From positions 1 through 42,693 of the forward strand of contig SSGX01000019.1 in assembly GCA_008017155.1 (NCBI GenBank): a stretch of 42,693 nt of DNA, written 5' to 3'. The stretch comes from Neisseriales bacterium (GTDB lineage Bacteria > Pseudomonadota > Gammaproteobacteria > Burkholderiales > UBA11063). A program made the position numbers and the translations under genes. Numbering within the stretch: position 1 is the first letter of the stretch; each line of letters opens with the position of its first letter. Below, in pieces: positions 7,792 through 15,824 of the stretch. The notes under the pieces are model-generated. The model ran no database searches and was not told the origin of the DNA. It saw only the letters and a program-made list of their open reading frames with translations.

Positions 7792-9477
7792 TTACCAGTT
7801 ACGGGTACATACATAATAATTATCTAAATTTTGACAATATTTTTGAATCTGTGGGTTTATCTGTTGTAATATTTCAGCTGGTAGAATATATACTCCTTGA
7901 TTATCTATGTTTCCATTTGCGAACTCATTAAGTTGCTGATATATGTATGGATTGGTGCCTCTTGCAAGATAAAAGCGATTCAATTTTAAATTATATTTAT
8001 CAGCAAGCATTCCTAGTTTAAAATAAATGGGATAACCATTAATGTCTTTATCAATCTTATCAAAAAAATACAGGTGTTGATAATTTCCAAGAGTTTGCCA
8101 CCACGAAGAGGTAAAATCACTATCCCAAGCTGGTCGCTCCAAATTTTTATCAATATTATGATGAATTGCATTCCGCATAGGAATCAAATCGATTATTTGA
8201 ATGGTTAATAATCCTGCCATTAGTAATAATGCTATCTTGTGTGTAAATTTTCTATTAAGTAAATCATAACAACCAATTAGAGCAAAGATCATGATTAGAT
8301 AAAAAATAGGCCAACCAAATCTAGCACTTGCACGTAACATACTAAAAAAATTCTGAACTGAATTATTATCAAACCAGTTAGTTATATCAAATAAAGCATA
8401 AGAGCCAAGCATTACTACGGTTGATAAGCCTAACATAAATAAAATGCTGATAGAAATAGTAAGTCCAAGATATGATGATTTAAGCAAAGGAGATTTTGAT
8501 ACTCTTTGTTGGAAATAATTATAAATTGCAGCTACAAGAGCTATGATAACTCCTAGACCGAGATATTGTAATGCTTCTTCATGTTGACGTGGACCTAGTG
8601 GTAGATTAGGGGTTAAAAGCCCAAAGCCCATTGGGTTAAACCATGAATCAATGTTCATTGAGAAATATCCCCAACCAAAAGCTCCAACACCGCCGACCAT
8701 GCTGAAATAGCCAAAGAAATAAGCGCTCAGTCCAAGTGTAGCAAGAAGTAAAATAGTGTGTTTGATTAAGAATAGTACTTTTTGTTTCTCGTAAAATAAG
8801 TGGCGATAGAGTAATCCAATAGATAAAATAAGATTCATTATTAATATATATGCATGAGTTCCAGCAGCCAGAAATATTATCAACAGATTGTAATATGGTG
8901 CTTTCTTATCTAGTTTGGGATTTAATATTAGATAAAGACTCCATAATATCAGCCAATGACTAGTTAATGCATAGTGTTTTAATAATCGATATGCTAATGC
9001 CGTTGAAAATACAAAGAAGACCCCGCCTAAGATTGCAAAAAATGTATTATTTGGTCGTAGCATTCTAAAGATACGAGAGGAGATATAAAATTGTAAACTA
9101 CAGCTTAGAATAGCTACTAGCCCATGCCAAATAAAAATTTTGGGCAATATTGGCGAAATAAGTTTGAGAAAAATGCTTAATAAGGGAAAAGAGTCAGTAT
9201 AGACAATAGAGGTCTCTATTGGATACTGCAATCTACTAGTCATGGTAAGAGGCCAGCTCCAATCGTCATTCCTATATAGTTGCCAACCAAGAAAATGTAC
9301 TAACATGTCATCGTTTATATATTGAGTATTAGTAAAATTACTAATAAATCCAACTCCAAGGCAGTACCAGCAATACGCTGTTCCTATCAAAAGAGAGAGA
9401 ACGAGCCATTGCCACTCAGGTCTAAGAGAATTGTTTTCTACAGTGAGCGGCGGCGTTATCAATACTTTTTTACGCAC
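7792..9477 (-). CDS. Polytopic membrane protein, DUF6311-like
   Basis: Large membrane protein of 561 residues with a dozen or so hydrophobic segments and a C-terminal soluble tail of about 130 residues. The first periplasmic loop (YINDDMLVHFLGWQLYRNDDW, about residues 53-73) resembles the DUF6311 family as I remember it, thought to be glycosyltransferase-like. The start is GTG with AGGAG ten bases upstream. It is flanked closely by the HlyIII-like gene (13 bases) and the PIG-V-like gene. A part in building or modifying a surface glycan fits the context. No enzymatic activity can be read directly. Confidence 0.65.
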   Translation of the reverse strand: MRKKVLITPPLTVENNSLRPEWQWLVLSLLIGTAYCWYCLGVGFISNFTNTQYINDDMLVHFLGWQLYRNDDWSWPLTMTSRLQYPIETSIVYTDSFPLLSIFLKLISPILPKIFIWHGLVAILSCSLQFYISSRIFRMLRPNNTFFAILGGVFFVFSTALAYRLLKHYALTSHWLILWSLYLILNPKLDKKAPYYNLLIIFLAAGTHAYILIMNLILSIGLLYRHLFYEKQKVLFLIKHTILLLATLGLSAYFFGYFSMVGGVGAFGWGYFSMNIDSWFNPMGFGLLTPNLPLGPRQHEEALQYLGLGVIIALVAAIYNYFQQRVSKSPLLKSSYLGLTISISILFMLGLSTVVMLGSYALFDITNWFDNNSVQNFFSMLRASARFGWPIFYLIMIFALIGCYDLLNRKFTHKIALLLMAGLLTIQIIDLIPMRNAIHHNIDKNLERPAWDSDFTSSWWQTLGNYQHLYFFDKIDKDINGYPIYFKLGMLADKYNLKLNRFYLARGTNPYIYQQLNEFANGNIDNQGVYILPAEILQQINPQIQKYCQNLDNYYVCTRNW

Positions 9478-9490
9478 GATTAATAAACTC

Positions 9491-10183
9491 CTAACGGTAT
9501 TGTAAAATATAAAAAGCTACCGATGCATATACCGATACAACTGCAACGATTACAAAAATATGCCAAACCATATGCGAATACTTAAATTTACTAAAGGCAT
9601 AAAATAATGCACCTAGTGTATAAATCACCCCACCACCTAGTAGGAAAGCAACTCCTGTAGCTGGTAATTTTGCAATTATTTGTGGCATTAATACCAGAGA
9701 CGCCCACCCCATCAAAACATAAATCAAAGTACCGATTCGTTTAAATCGCCCTGCATAAATAGCCTTGAAGATAACGCCAAGTATGGTTAGGAAAAATATT
9801 ACTGCATAGGTAATGTAGGCTCTTTGGGTTTTAAGAAGGCTAAATACATATGGCGTATATGAACCAAGAATCAGGATAAAAATTGCTACATGATCCATAC
9901 GCTTTAATACTGAGCGGGCAAGATGATTTACCATAGAATGATAAACTGTACTCATGACAAACATGAATAGCATGGTCAAGCCATAAAAGATAAAGGCAAG
10001 CCCATCAAGCCAGTTACCATAATGCCCAGCTATCCAAGCTAGGCTGATTAATAGCCCAAGAGCAATAAATGCACCAACACAATGGCTAACTGCATTGCCG
10101 ATGTCCTCTCCTAGGCTATAGGGAAACATTCTAGTTAATTGTTCTTTGGTATATTTGCTTGGTTTATCATAAACATGAGTCAT
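9491..10183 (-). CDS. HlyIII/YqfA-type (PAQR family) membrane protein
   Basis: Seven-helix membrane protein of 230 residues. The conserved metal-ligand pattern of the family is present: Ser and His of STVYHS in helix 2 and the HMVWH pair in the last helix, with Asp in the KRMDH motif. Relatives include E. coli YqfA and adiponectin receptors, implicated in membrane lipid homeostasis or hydrolysis. The old name haemolysin III does not show that it lyses cells. Start ATG with AAGGA. It leads the tight run of envelope genes and follows the acyltransferase genes after a MITE-like insertion. Confidence 0.9.
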   Translation of the reverse strand: MTHVYDKPSKYTKEQLTRMFPYSLGEDIGNAVSHCVGAFIALGLLISLAWIAGHYGNWLDGLAFIFYGLTMLFMFVMSTVYHSMVNHLARSVLKRMDHVAIFILILGSYTPYVFSLLKTQRAYITYAVIFFLTILGVIFKAIYAGRFKRIGTLIYVLMGWASLVLMPQIIAKLPATGVAFLLGGGVIYTLGALFYAFSKFKYSHMVWHIFVIVAVVSVYASVAFYILQYR

Positions 10184-10211
10184 AATTTTATTCCTTGTGC
10201 TTTTTGTCTTA

Positions 10212-10371
10212 GAACCTGTTTGCTAAGTTTAATGTAAGCGAGAAATCATGATAAATGTGATAAAAATTTATAAAATTTGAGGCGAATAGTTATTCTATTT
10301 AACGAGAATCTTATAAATTTTTAACCATTTGGTTATATTTCGTAGCTCATTGGAACTTAGCAAACAAGCTC
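10212..10371. mobile_element. 160-bp palindromic MITE-like element
   Basis: The ends GAACCTGTTTGCTAAGTT (10212-10229) and the reverse complement of the right end, GAGCTTGTTTGCTAAGTT, differ at two positions. The similarity continues inward in patches (AAAAATTTATAA on both arms, GAATAGTTATTC near the centre), so the whole element could fold into one long hairpin. A TTA triplet flanks it on both sides (10209-10211 and 10372-10374). There is no coding capacity. The ends plus a TNA-type 3-bp duplication recall IS5-family (IS1031/IS427-like) elements, so it may be moved in trans by such a transposase. It lies 6 bp from the stop of the acyltransferase gene and may also end its transcript. Confidence 0.65.
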
Positions 10372-10376
10372 TTATA

Positions 10377-11291
10377 TTAACAGTTTTCGTATAATTTACC
10401 ACGTGCTAGTCCAGGCTGGGTTTTGAAGCGTTTATGTAACCATAGGTACTGAGCTGGATGCTTCATAATCATGGTTTCAATGTAGCGGTTCATTCGTGTA
10501 ACATCAGCTATTTCATCTCCAGTCGGATATTTTTCCTTCCATGCTGGGAAGAGTTCAACCACAAAATGATTTCCTTCCCGATAGGTTGCCATCGGTACTA
10601 TTTCAGCATCAGTCAATTTTACCAGCTTTGGGAAAGTAGCCAGTGTAGCACAGTTTGGATGAGCAAAAAAAGGTACATATACCGAATCACGTTCATCCAT
10701 ATCCTGATCGGGTAGATAGTAAAACGGAATAAAGGTTTGTTTCATTTTACGTACAATTGTCCGTAATCCTTCCTGCCGAGAAAAAATCTCACCACCCTTA
10801 TCTCTGATAAAACGTAACCTAGCATTCTTGATTCGTTCTGTCAGATATTCATTGCGTTGTTGGGCATAAACACTATATCCGGGTGTTTCAAGAGTTAAGC
10901 GATTTGCTCCAATATCTAGCCCTAAAAAATGCGGTGCAAGATATACGACTGGGCGCTTGCCTCTAAACTGATCAAAATTTTCATAGCCACGTAATTTGAT
11001 TAACTTTCTTAATTTCTCTGGCGAAGCATAGAAAATCAACCCATAAACCAAGCTAAATCTTACCAATTCCTGAAAATGTTCGCGAATAAGTTGATGTTTT
11101 TCCTTATCATTCATGGTTGGAAAGCATAAGCTTAGATTCACTAACCCTACATTTCGACGTTTTTTCAGAAAGATATAGAGTAAATTACCAAGTCCAGTGC
11201 CTATCATATTTACTATTGGCATTGGAATCATGCTACATAGGCGGAAAAATCCTAATGCAAGATCAATAGGCAGTCGTTTTAACCAATTCAT
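10377..11291 (-). CDS. Lipid A biosynthesis acyltransferase family protein (LpxL/HtrB-like)
   Basis: Inner-membrane acyltransferase of 304 residues with one N-terminal hydrophobic helix. The catalytic HX4D motif is H121-F-L-G-L-D126 (APHFLGLDIG). The family adds a secondary fatty acid to Kdo-lipid A. Its start codon overlaps the stop of the upstream acyltransferase by 4 bp (ATGA), so the two are translationally coupled. A tandem pair of this kind is usual where lipid A receives two secondary chains. Which position each enzyme acylates cannot be told from sequence alone. Confidence 0.9.
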   Translation of the reverse strand: MNWLKRLPIDLALGFFRLCSMIPMPIVNMIGTGLGNLLYIFLKKRRNVGLVNLSLCFPTMNDKEKHQLIREHFQELVRFSLVYGLIFYASPEKLRKLIKLRGYENFDQFRGKRPVVYLAPHFLGLDIGANRLTLETPGYSVYAQQRNEYLTERIKNARLRFIRDKGGEIFSRQEGLRTIVRKMKQTFIPFYYLPDQDMDERDSVYVPFFAHPNCATLATFPKLVKLTDAEIVPMATYREGNHFVVELFPAWKEKYPTGDEIADVTRMNRYIETMIMKHPAQYLWLHKRFKTQPGLARGKLYENC

Positions 11292-12223
11292 TTAGCTACT
11301 ACTTCTTCAGGTTTTGGTTTGGCATTATCCGGATGGCGAAAACGGTCGTATGACCAATAATATTGTTCCGGCGTTTCACGAACTAATTTCTCAAGTTCTG
11401 AATATAATTCCTGCATAATATCATGAGTATCATCGTTACTTGGTTTAAATGGTATGCAACGCGAATGGAATCCTTTTTTAGTTCGGGTATTAGCAACTAT
11501 TACTACATGAGTATTTGGTATCTGACAAATCTTGGCTGCCAATGAGGTCGCATAAACATCTTGTCCGAAGAACTTAACCCATTCTCCATCACCACCGGAA
11601 GCTACATTATCTGGTAGAATCCCGATTGAACCACCAAATTTTAAGTGTTTCATCAAGCTTAATACGCCTTTACGATTAGTTGGTACTGGTGTAATGTTTG
11701 GTTCACTACGACCTTCAACCATGATTTCTTCTAAAACCGGATCTTTGGCTGGCTTATACAAAATCTGAATATCCATTGGTAGATAATACGAGAAATATTT
11801 TACCGCAACTTCAAAATTGCCAATATGCGGGGTTAGGAATACAATATTTTTGCCTTCCTCCATCAATCGCTTTACGGCATAGAAGCTTTCATCTACCTGA
11901 GATAATTTGGTTATACGTTTTTTATTCTTTTGCCAAGCAATTAATGCGGCTTCGGTAAAGGTCATTCCTAGTGCTTGTGCAGTTTTTTTAGTTAATTCCT
12001 CAACCGTTTCGGGTGTTGCGAGTCCAGTAATTAGCAAATTATGCGGTAATCTTTTAGCTGATTTTTTGGAAAACTTTAATGAGATTAGACCAATTGTTGC
12101 ACCTATCCAGCGGATTACTGATAGTGGCAGAAGTGACAACAATTTCATTAGGGTTGTGATAAAAAATTTTTTCATAAACAACAAGCGCTTACCGAGTTTA
12201 AAATTAAGCCTCAATTTTAGCAC
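11288..12223 (-). CDS. Lipid A biosynthesis acyltransferase family protein (LpxL/LpxM-like)
   Basis: Second acyltransferase of the family, 311 residues from a GTG start. Its motif is HX4E: H133-I-G-N-F-E138 (TPHIGNFEVA). The GTG at 12221-12223 has AAGGG 9-13 bases upstream. An internal ATG at 12173-12175 begins a more typical N-terminus (MKKFFITTLMKLLSLLPLS) but has no clear ribosome site, so the start is uncertain by 16 codons. It is coupled by a 4-bp overlap to the next acyltransferase gene and divergent from the symporter gene. Confidence 0.88.
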   Translation of the reverse strand: MLKLRLNFKLGKRLLFMKKFFITTLMKLLSLLPLSVIRWIGATIGLISLKFSKKSAKRLPHNLLITGLATPETVEELTKKTAQALGMTFTEAALIAWQKNKKRITKLSQVDESFYAVKRLMEEGKNIVFLTPHIGNFEVAVKYFSYYLPMDIQILYKPAKDPVLEEIMVEGRSEPNITPVPTNRKGVLSLMKHLKFGGSIGILPDNVASGGDGEWVKFFGQDVYATSLAAKICQIPNTHVVIVANTRTKKGFHSRCIPFKPSNDDTHDIMQELYSELEKLVRETPEQYYWSYDRFRHPDNAKPKPEEVVAK

Positions 12224-12296
12224 ATTAAAGTTTCCCTTCTAGTCATATCTATATTAAAATACTCGTTTAATTCCGAGGAATATGAAGGAAAATTAG

Positions 12297-13487
12297 ATGC
12301 GTAAATTAGGCTTTGGGAATCAATGTTTATTAGCTTTGGTATTAGGGTTAGTCGCTGGGCATTATTTACCACAAAAAGTAGTAGATTTTATTGTTCCATT
12401 TGGGGATGGGTTTCTTCAGTTATTGAAACTAATTATTGTACCGCTTACCTTTTCAACTATTGTTGCTAGTTTCTCAAAGCTTGAAGATATGAGTCTAGTA
12501 AAAAGACTGGGTAGTAGAACTTTGTTATGGTTTGTAATAACTGCGCTTTGTGCTGCTACAGTTGGCATTATTGTTGGAAAGATAATTAATCCCGGCAATG
12601 GATTAACACTTGCTTTGGCAGCTACGGATTATCAACCACGCCAGATTCCAACGATAAGTAGTACCTTCCTAGATATGTTACCGGGTAATTTAATCGCACA
12701 GATAGCCAATGGCAAAGTCATCCCGGTAATCATCTTTGCGATTTTCTTTGGACTAGCACTGACTTCAACTGGTGAAAGAGGCAAAACGGTACGTACCTTC
12801 TTTGACGAATTTTCACTAGTAATGTTTAAAATTACTCGTAAAATTATCCGCCTATCACCTTATGGCATATTTGCCTTATTAACCGCGGTTGGGAATGAGT
12901 ATGGTTTAGATACGCTTTTACCGCTGGGTAAATTTATCGTTGCAATTTATATAGCCTGCTTTATTCAGCTAATAATCTATGCTTTATTGATTAGTGTGGT
13001 TGCCAAACGAAATCCAATCCGTTTTTTCAAAGAGTTTTGGCCAGCGATGATAACTGCATTTACAACATCTTCCAGTCTTGGAACATTGCCAGTTACCCTT
13101 GAAACCCTTGTTGATCGGGTAAGAGTTAGTGAACGAGTTGCAGGCTTTGTAGCGCCACTTGGTGCAACTATGAAAATGGATGGTTGTGGTGCAATTTATC
13201 CGGCGATTGTCTGTATTTTAACGGCTCAAGTATTTGGCATTGATTTATCCGCTACACAATATTTATTAATCGCATTAACTGCGGCAGTTGCAACAATTGG
13301 TACTGCTGGAGTACCTGGGACCGCATCAATTATGGCAACTGTGGTGCTAACCAGTGTTGGCTTACCTTTAGAGGGGTTGGCACTGGTAATTGGTATCGAT
13401 AAAATTATTGATATGATGCGAACTATGACTAACGTTACCGGAACTGGAGTCTGTGCTACTTTGGTAGATAAGACTTATAAGGAATAA
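12297..13487 (+). CDS. Dicarboxylate/amino acid:cation symporter (DAACS family)
   Basis: Inner-membrane secondary transporter of 396 residues, the normal length for GltP/DctA relatives, importing glutamate, aspartate or C4-dicarboxylates with H+ or Na+. The serine-rich re-entrant loop TTSSSLGTLPVT (about residues 258-269) and the later GTAGVPGTASIMA stretch are family signatures. It also has the conserved MKMDGCGAIYPA region and the end MMRTMTNVTGTG. Start ATG with GAAGGA. The J-domain gene begins 10 bases after its stop, so the two are probably co-transcribed. The substrate cannot be fixed further. Confidence 0.93.
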   Translation: MRKLGFGNQCLLALVLGLVAGHYLPQKVVDFIVPFGDGFLQLLKLIIVPLTFSTIVASFSKLEDMSLVKRLGSRTLLWFVITALCAATVGIIVGKIINPGNGLTLALAATDYQPRQIPTISSTFLDMLPGNLIAQIANGKVIPVIIFAIFFGLALTSTGERGKTVRTFFDEFSLVMFKITRKIIRLSPYGIFALLTAVGNEYGLDTLLPLGKFIVAIYIACFIQLIIYALLISVVAKRNPIRFFKEFWPAMITAFTTSSSLGTLPVTLETLVDRVRVSERVAGFVAPLGATMKMDGCGAIYPAIVCILTAQVFGIDLSATQYLLIALTAAVATIGTAGVPGTASIMATVVLTSVGLPLEGLALVIGIDKIIDMMRTMTNVTGTGVCATLVDKTYKE

Positions 13488-13497
13488 CATAGCATTC

Positions 13498-14262
13498 ATG
13501 AAGAATTATTATCGAATTCTAGGTCTAAGTATTGATGCAGAATACGAAGAAATCCGTGCTGCGTACAAAATACTTGCCCAGCAACATCATCCGGATAAGG
13601 GGGGCTCACAAACCGAATTTACCCTAATTCAGGAAGCCTATACTATCCTTAGTGATCCTAAAACTAAGCGGGTATATGATAATGATTTATTAAAATATAT
13701 TAGCGATCGGCAGCTTTCAACGGTAGCACGTTCTTCTGGTAATGGCTCCTCAATGTGGTTATGGTTAATGGGGATTTTTACTTGCGCTGCACTGGCATTT
13801 GCTTATTGGGCTTATCAGCAGCATAAGGAACAGGAGACTATAATTAATGCTTTAAAGAAACCTATAAATACAACTTCTTCTGCCCCTATTGCAACTACAC
13901 CTAAAAAGGCCAGACGTAAAGCTGTAACGCCTTCGGCAAAAAAAACTAATACGTCCAATCCAACGGCAACAGCAGCTACAAACAACAATGACTACAACCA
14001 ATTAAATGGTTATTCAGGAACGCTGTATCTCATTAATACTGGTAGTTTTAGTGATTTAAATACAGCTAAGGCGCGACAAAAACAGCTTACACAGTTTGGC
14101 TTTAGCAGCAAAATCCAGAAAATTAACGCCAATACTGAAGGAGATACCAGCTATAATGTCTTTATTGGACCATATCAGACTCTAGACAATGCCAATAAGA
14201 CTCTTGATGCACTAAATAAGCAAAATATTGATGCTACACTAGAGCAAGTAGTTAGTGAATAG
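13498..14262 (+). CDS. J-domain protein with transmembrane helix and SPOR domain
   Basis: 254 residues in three parts. Residues 1-66 are a J domain with the essential HPD at 31-33 (QQHHPDKGG), which stimulates DnaK ATPase. Residues about 86-104 form a single membrane helix (WLWLMGIFTCAALAFAYWA). After an Ala/Thr/Lys-rich linker, residues 174-250 form a SPOR domain (TLYLINTGSFSD, YNVFIGPYQTLDNA), which binds glycan strands stripped of stem peptides at division septa. The layout implies a cytoplasmic J domain and a periplasmic SPOR domain, as in FtsN/DamX-type proteins. A septum-targeted DnaK co-chaperone is inferred. I know of no named protein with this exact arrangement. Confidence 0.9.
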   Translation: MKNYYRILGLSIDAEYEEIRAAYKILAQQHHPDKGGSQTEFTLIQEAYTILSDPKTKRVYDNDLLKYISDRQLSTVARSSGNGSSMWLWLMGIFTCAALAFAYWAYQQHKEQETIINALKKPINTTSSAPIATTPKKARRKAVTPSAKKTNTSNPTATAATNNNDYNQLNGYSGTLYLINTGSFSDLNTAKARQKQLTQFGFSSKIQKINANTEGDTSYNVFIGPYQTLDNANKTLDALNKQNIDATLEQVVSE

Positions 14263-14417
14263 ACCTCTTTCCTAACTTGCTTCTTTAACTCTTATATGTT
14301 GTCATAAGGACGTCTGAGATACTCATGTACTTAGATCTACACTCTGCTTCTCAAAGCCCTTATTCTTCGTCTAAGAATGAAATAATGGGTTATGAAAGAA
14401 CTCTAATAAGGGAAAAT

Positions 14418-15011
14418 ATGTATCAGCCTAAATCTTTTATTGAAACAAATCAAGAAAAATTATATTCATTGATAGAAAATTATCCATTTGCTACCCTAAT
14501 TAGCAAAAAAGATGGTGAGATAGAAATATCTCATTTGCCATTATTACTTGATCGTGAAAATGGACAATTGCTTGGACATATTGCTAGGGCAAATCCATTA
14601 CTAGAGTATATTTTAACTGGGCAATCGGCGATAGCAATTTTTCAGGGTCCGCATGGCTATATTTCATCATCTTGGTATCAAGACCCTACGGATAATGTAT
14701 CAACGTGGAATTATGCAGTAGTCCATATTGAAGGAAAATTAGTTGCAGCTACTGAAATAGAGCTGGAAATATTGCTTGATCAATTATATTCTTTACATGA
14801 TAAAAGTGATCAATCAATTAATTGGCAAAACCCGAAAATATCTGCAAAATTGAACGGGATTGCTGGGTTTAAAATAAAAATAGAGAAAATTACTGGTAAA
14901 TATAAACTTAGTCAGAACCGCAGTACAGAAGATCAGGGGAGTGTTTTGAAGAATCTCCGAGAAACTAATCCAACATTATATGCAATTATGAAGGATATTA
15001 CAAACTCCTAG
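14418..15011 (+). CDS. PaiB-like FMN-binding protein
   Basis: 198 residues from the ATG at 14418, chosen because AAGGG lies just upstream and the protein then begins MYQPKSFIE, as PaiB proteins do. An upstream ATG at 14325 would add 31 residues lacking family similarity. The family has a split-barrel flavin-binding fold. Conserved features include ISHLPLLLDRENGQLLGHIARANP and GYISSSWYQDPTDNVSTWNY. PaiB of Bacillus is annotated as a negative regulator of sporulation and protease genes, but homologues in Gram-negatives have no proven regulatory role. No PaiA partner is nearby. Transcribed alone or after the J-domain gene. Confidence 0.85.
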   Translation: MYQPKSFIETNQEKLYSLIENYPFATLISKKDGEIEISHLPLLLDRENGQLLGHIARANPLLEYILTGQSAIAIFQGPHGYISSSWYQDPTDNVSTWNYAVVHIEGKLVAATEIELEILLDQLYSLHDKSDQSINWQNPKISAKLNGIAGFKIKIEKITGKYKLSQNRSTEDQGSVLKNLRETNPTLYAIMKDITNS

Positions 15012-15215
15012 ATTTTTGAGGCTGCTTTAAGCAATCTTCAAAGAATTTACAAAAAATCTGAACTTTCAACGCATTATGATGCGGGTGGCGAAGCAAACAA
15101 AGTTAATCCTCATCAAACAAATGATATTCAGGTAGTTACCGAGTACCATCTCGAAGCAGTAATGAATTTTGGCAGTATGGATAAAACTGCTAACTTTTAC
15201 CATTTTGGTAAATAG
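15012..15215 (+). pseudogene. Unidentified 67-codon reading-frame remnant without a start
   Basis: Directly after the PaiB stop, the same frame stays open for 67 codons to a TAG at 15213-15215. The sequence looks like folded protein (FEAALSNLQRIYKKSELS, then a charged stretch, ending NFGSMDKTANFYHFGK) but has no ATG/GTG/TTG start with a ribosome site. PaiB homologues are complete without it. Most likely it is the tail of another gene truncated by a deletion. I do not recognise the family. Confidence 0.35.
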
Positions 15216-15252
15216 GAATAAATCGTCGTATGAATACATTATCAATGTAAGA

Positions 15253-15642
15253 TTAGTTATTACTTAATGGAACAGTTGCTGTTAAACTCCCGACTGTTAA
15301 GCTTAGGGTTTGGCTAGAAGCATTGATTTGTGGGGTATATGTGACGGTAACAACGCAGTTTGCCGATGTTGTACTTGCTGTACAACTATTTGCTGTTATG
15401 CTATACGGAGAGCTAATACCTGAAGTACCTAAAGATGCTGCTGGAGATGCTTGGTAACTTAGTGCAATATTGCATGTTGTAACGCTATTACTAAATTGAC
15501 AAGTCGATGCATTATTAATGTTGTCAGTATAGGGACCATCTATTGAGTAACTACTATTGCTGCTAGAACTACCTGCATTACAACCCATAATTCCAGAACA
15601 ATAAATAGTTATAAGAAAAATTTTTAGTCTATTATTGTGCAT
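15253..15642 (-). CDS. Small lipoprotein with Cys-pair repeats
   Basis: 129-residue lipoprotein. The signal peptide ends in a lipobox (YCSGIMGC), followed by Asn-Ala-Gly and a Ser/Asn-rich tether. The mature part has two segments with the pattern Cys-x(7-9)-Cys followed by alternating hydrophobics (STCQFSNSVTTCNIALSY and NSCTASTTSANCVVTVTY). The same pattern recurs in the large lipoproteins at 27856 and 30112. Probably a small extracytoplasmic beta-sandwich. Function unknown. Start ATG with AAAGGTG. Monocistronic as far as I can see. Confidence 0.75.
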   Translation of the reverse strand: MHNNRLKIFLITIYCSGIMGCNAGSSSSNSSYSIDGPYTDNINNASTCQFSNSVTTCNIALSYQASPAASLGTSGISSPYSITANSCTASTTSANCVVTVTYTPQINASSQTLSLTVGSLTATVPLSNN

Positions 15643-15824
15643 GATTAGAACACCTTTTAATAATGGTTTTTGATAATTTACCTATAAAGTAATCCTAAGA
15701 CTACATTAGATCAAGGGGTTAATGGGATTGTAGCATATTTAATTAAAGTCTTATTAAACAAAATTAAGAATATTTCTTAGTTATAGTGTATTTAAAAATA
15801 CAAATTAGGCTTTTAGTAAATTAT

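Noticed and set aside
9491-10183. Reading the HlyIII-like gene as a true haemolysin
   Set aside because: The family is a PAQR-type membrane protein with a likely lipid-related role. The name alone is not evidence of cell lysis.
15009-15215. Read-through of the PaiB TAG to give a longer protein
   Set aside because: The PaiB-like protein is already full length and nothing indicates stop suppression. A gene remnant is simpler.
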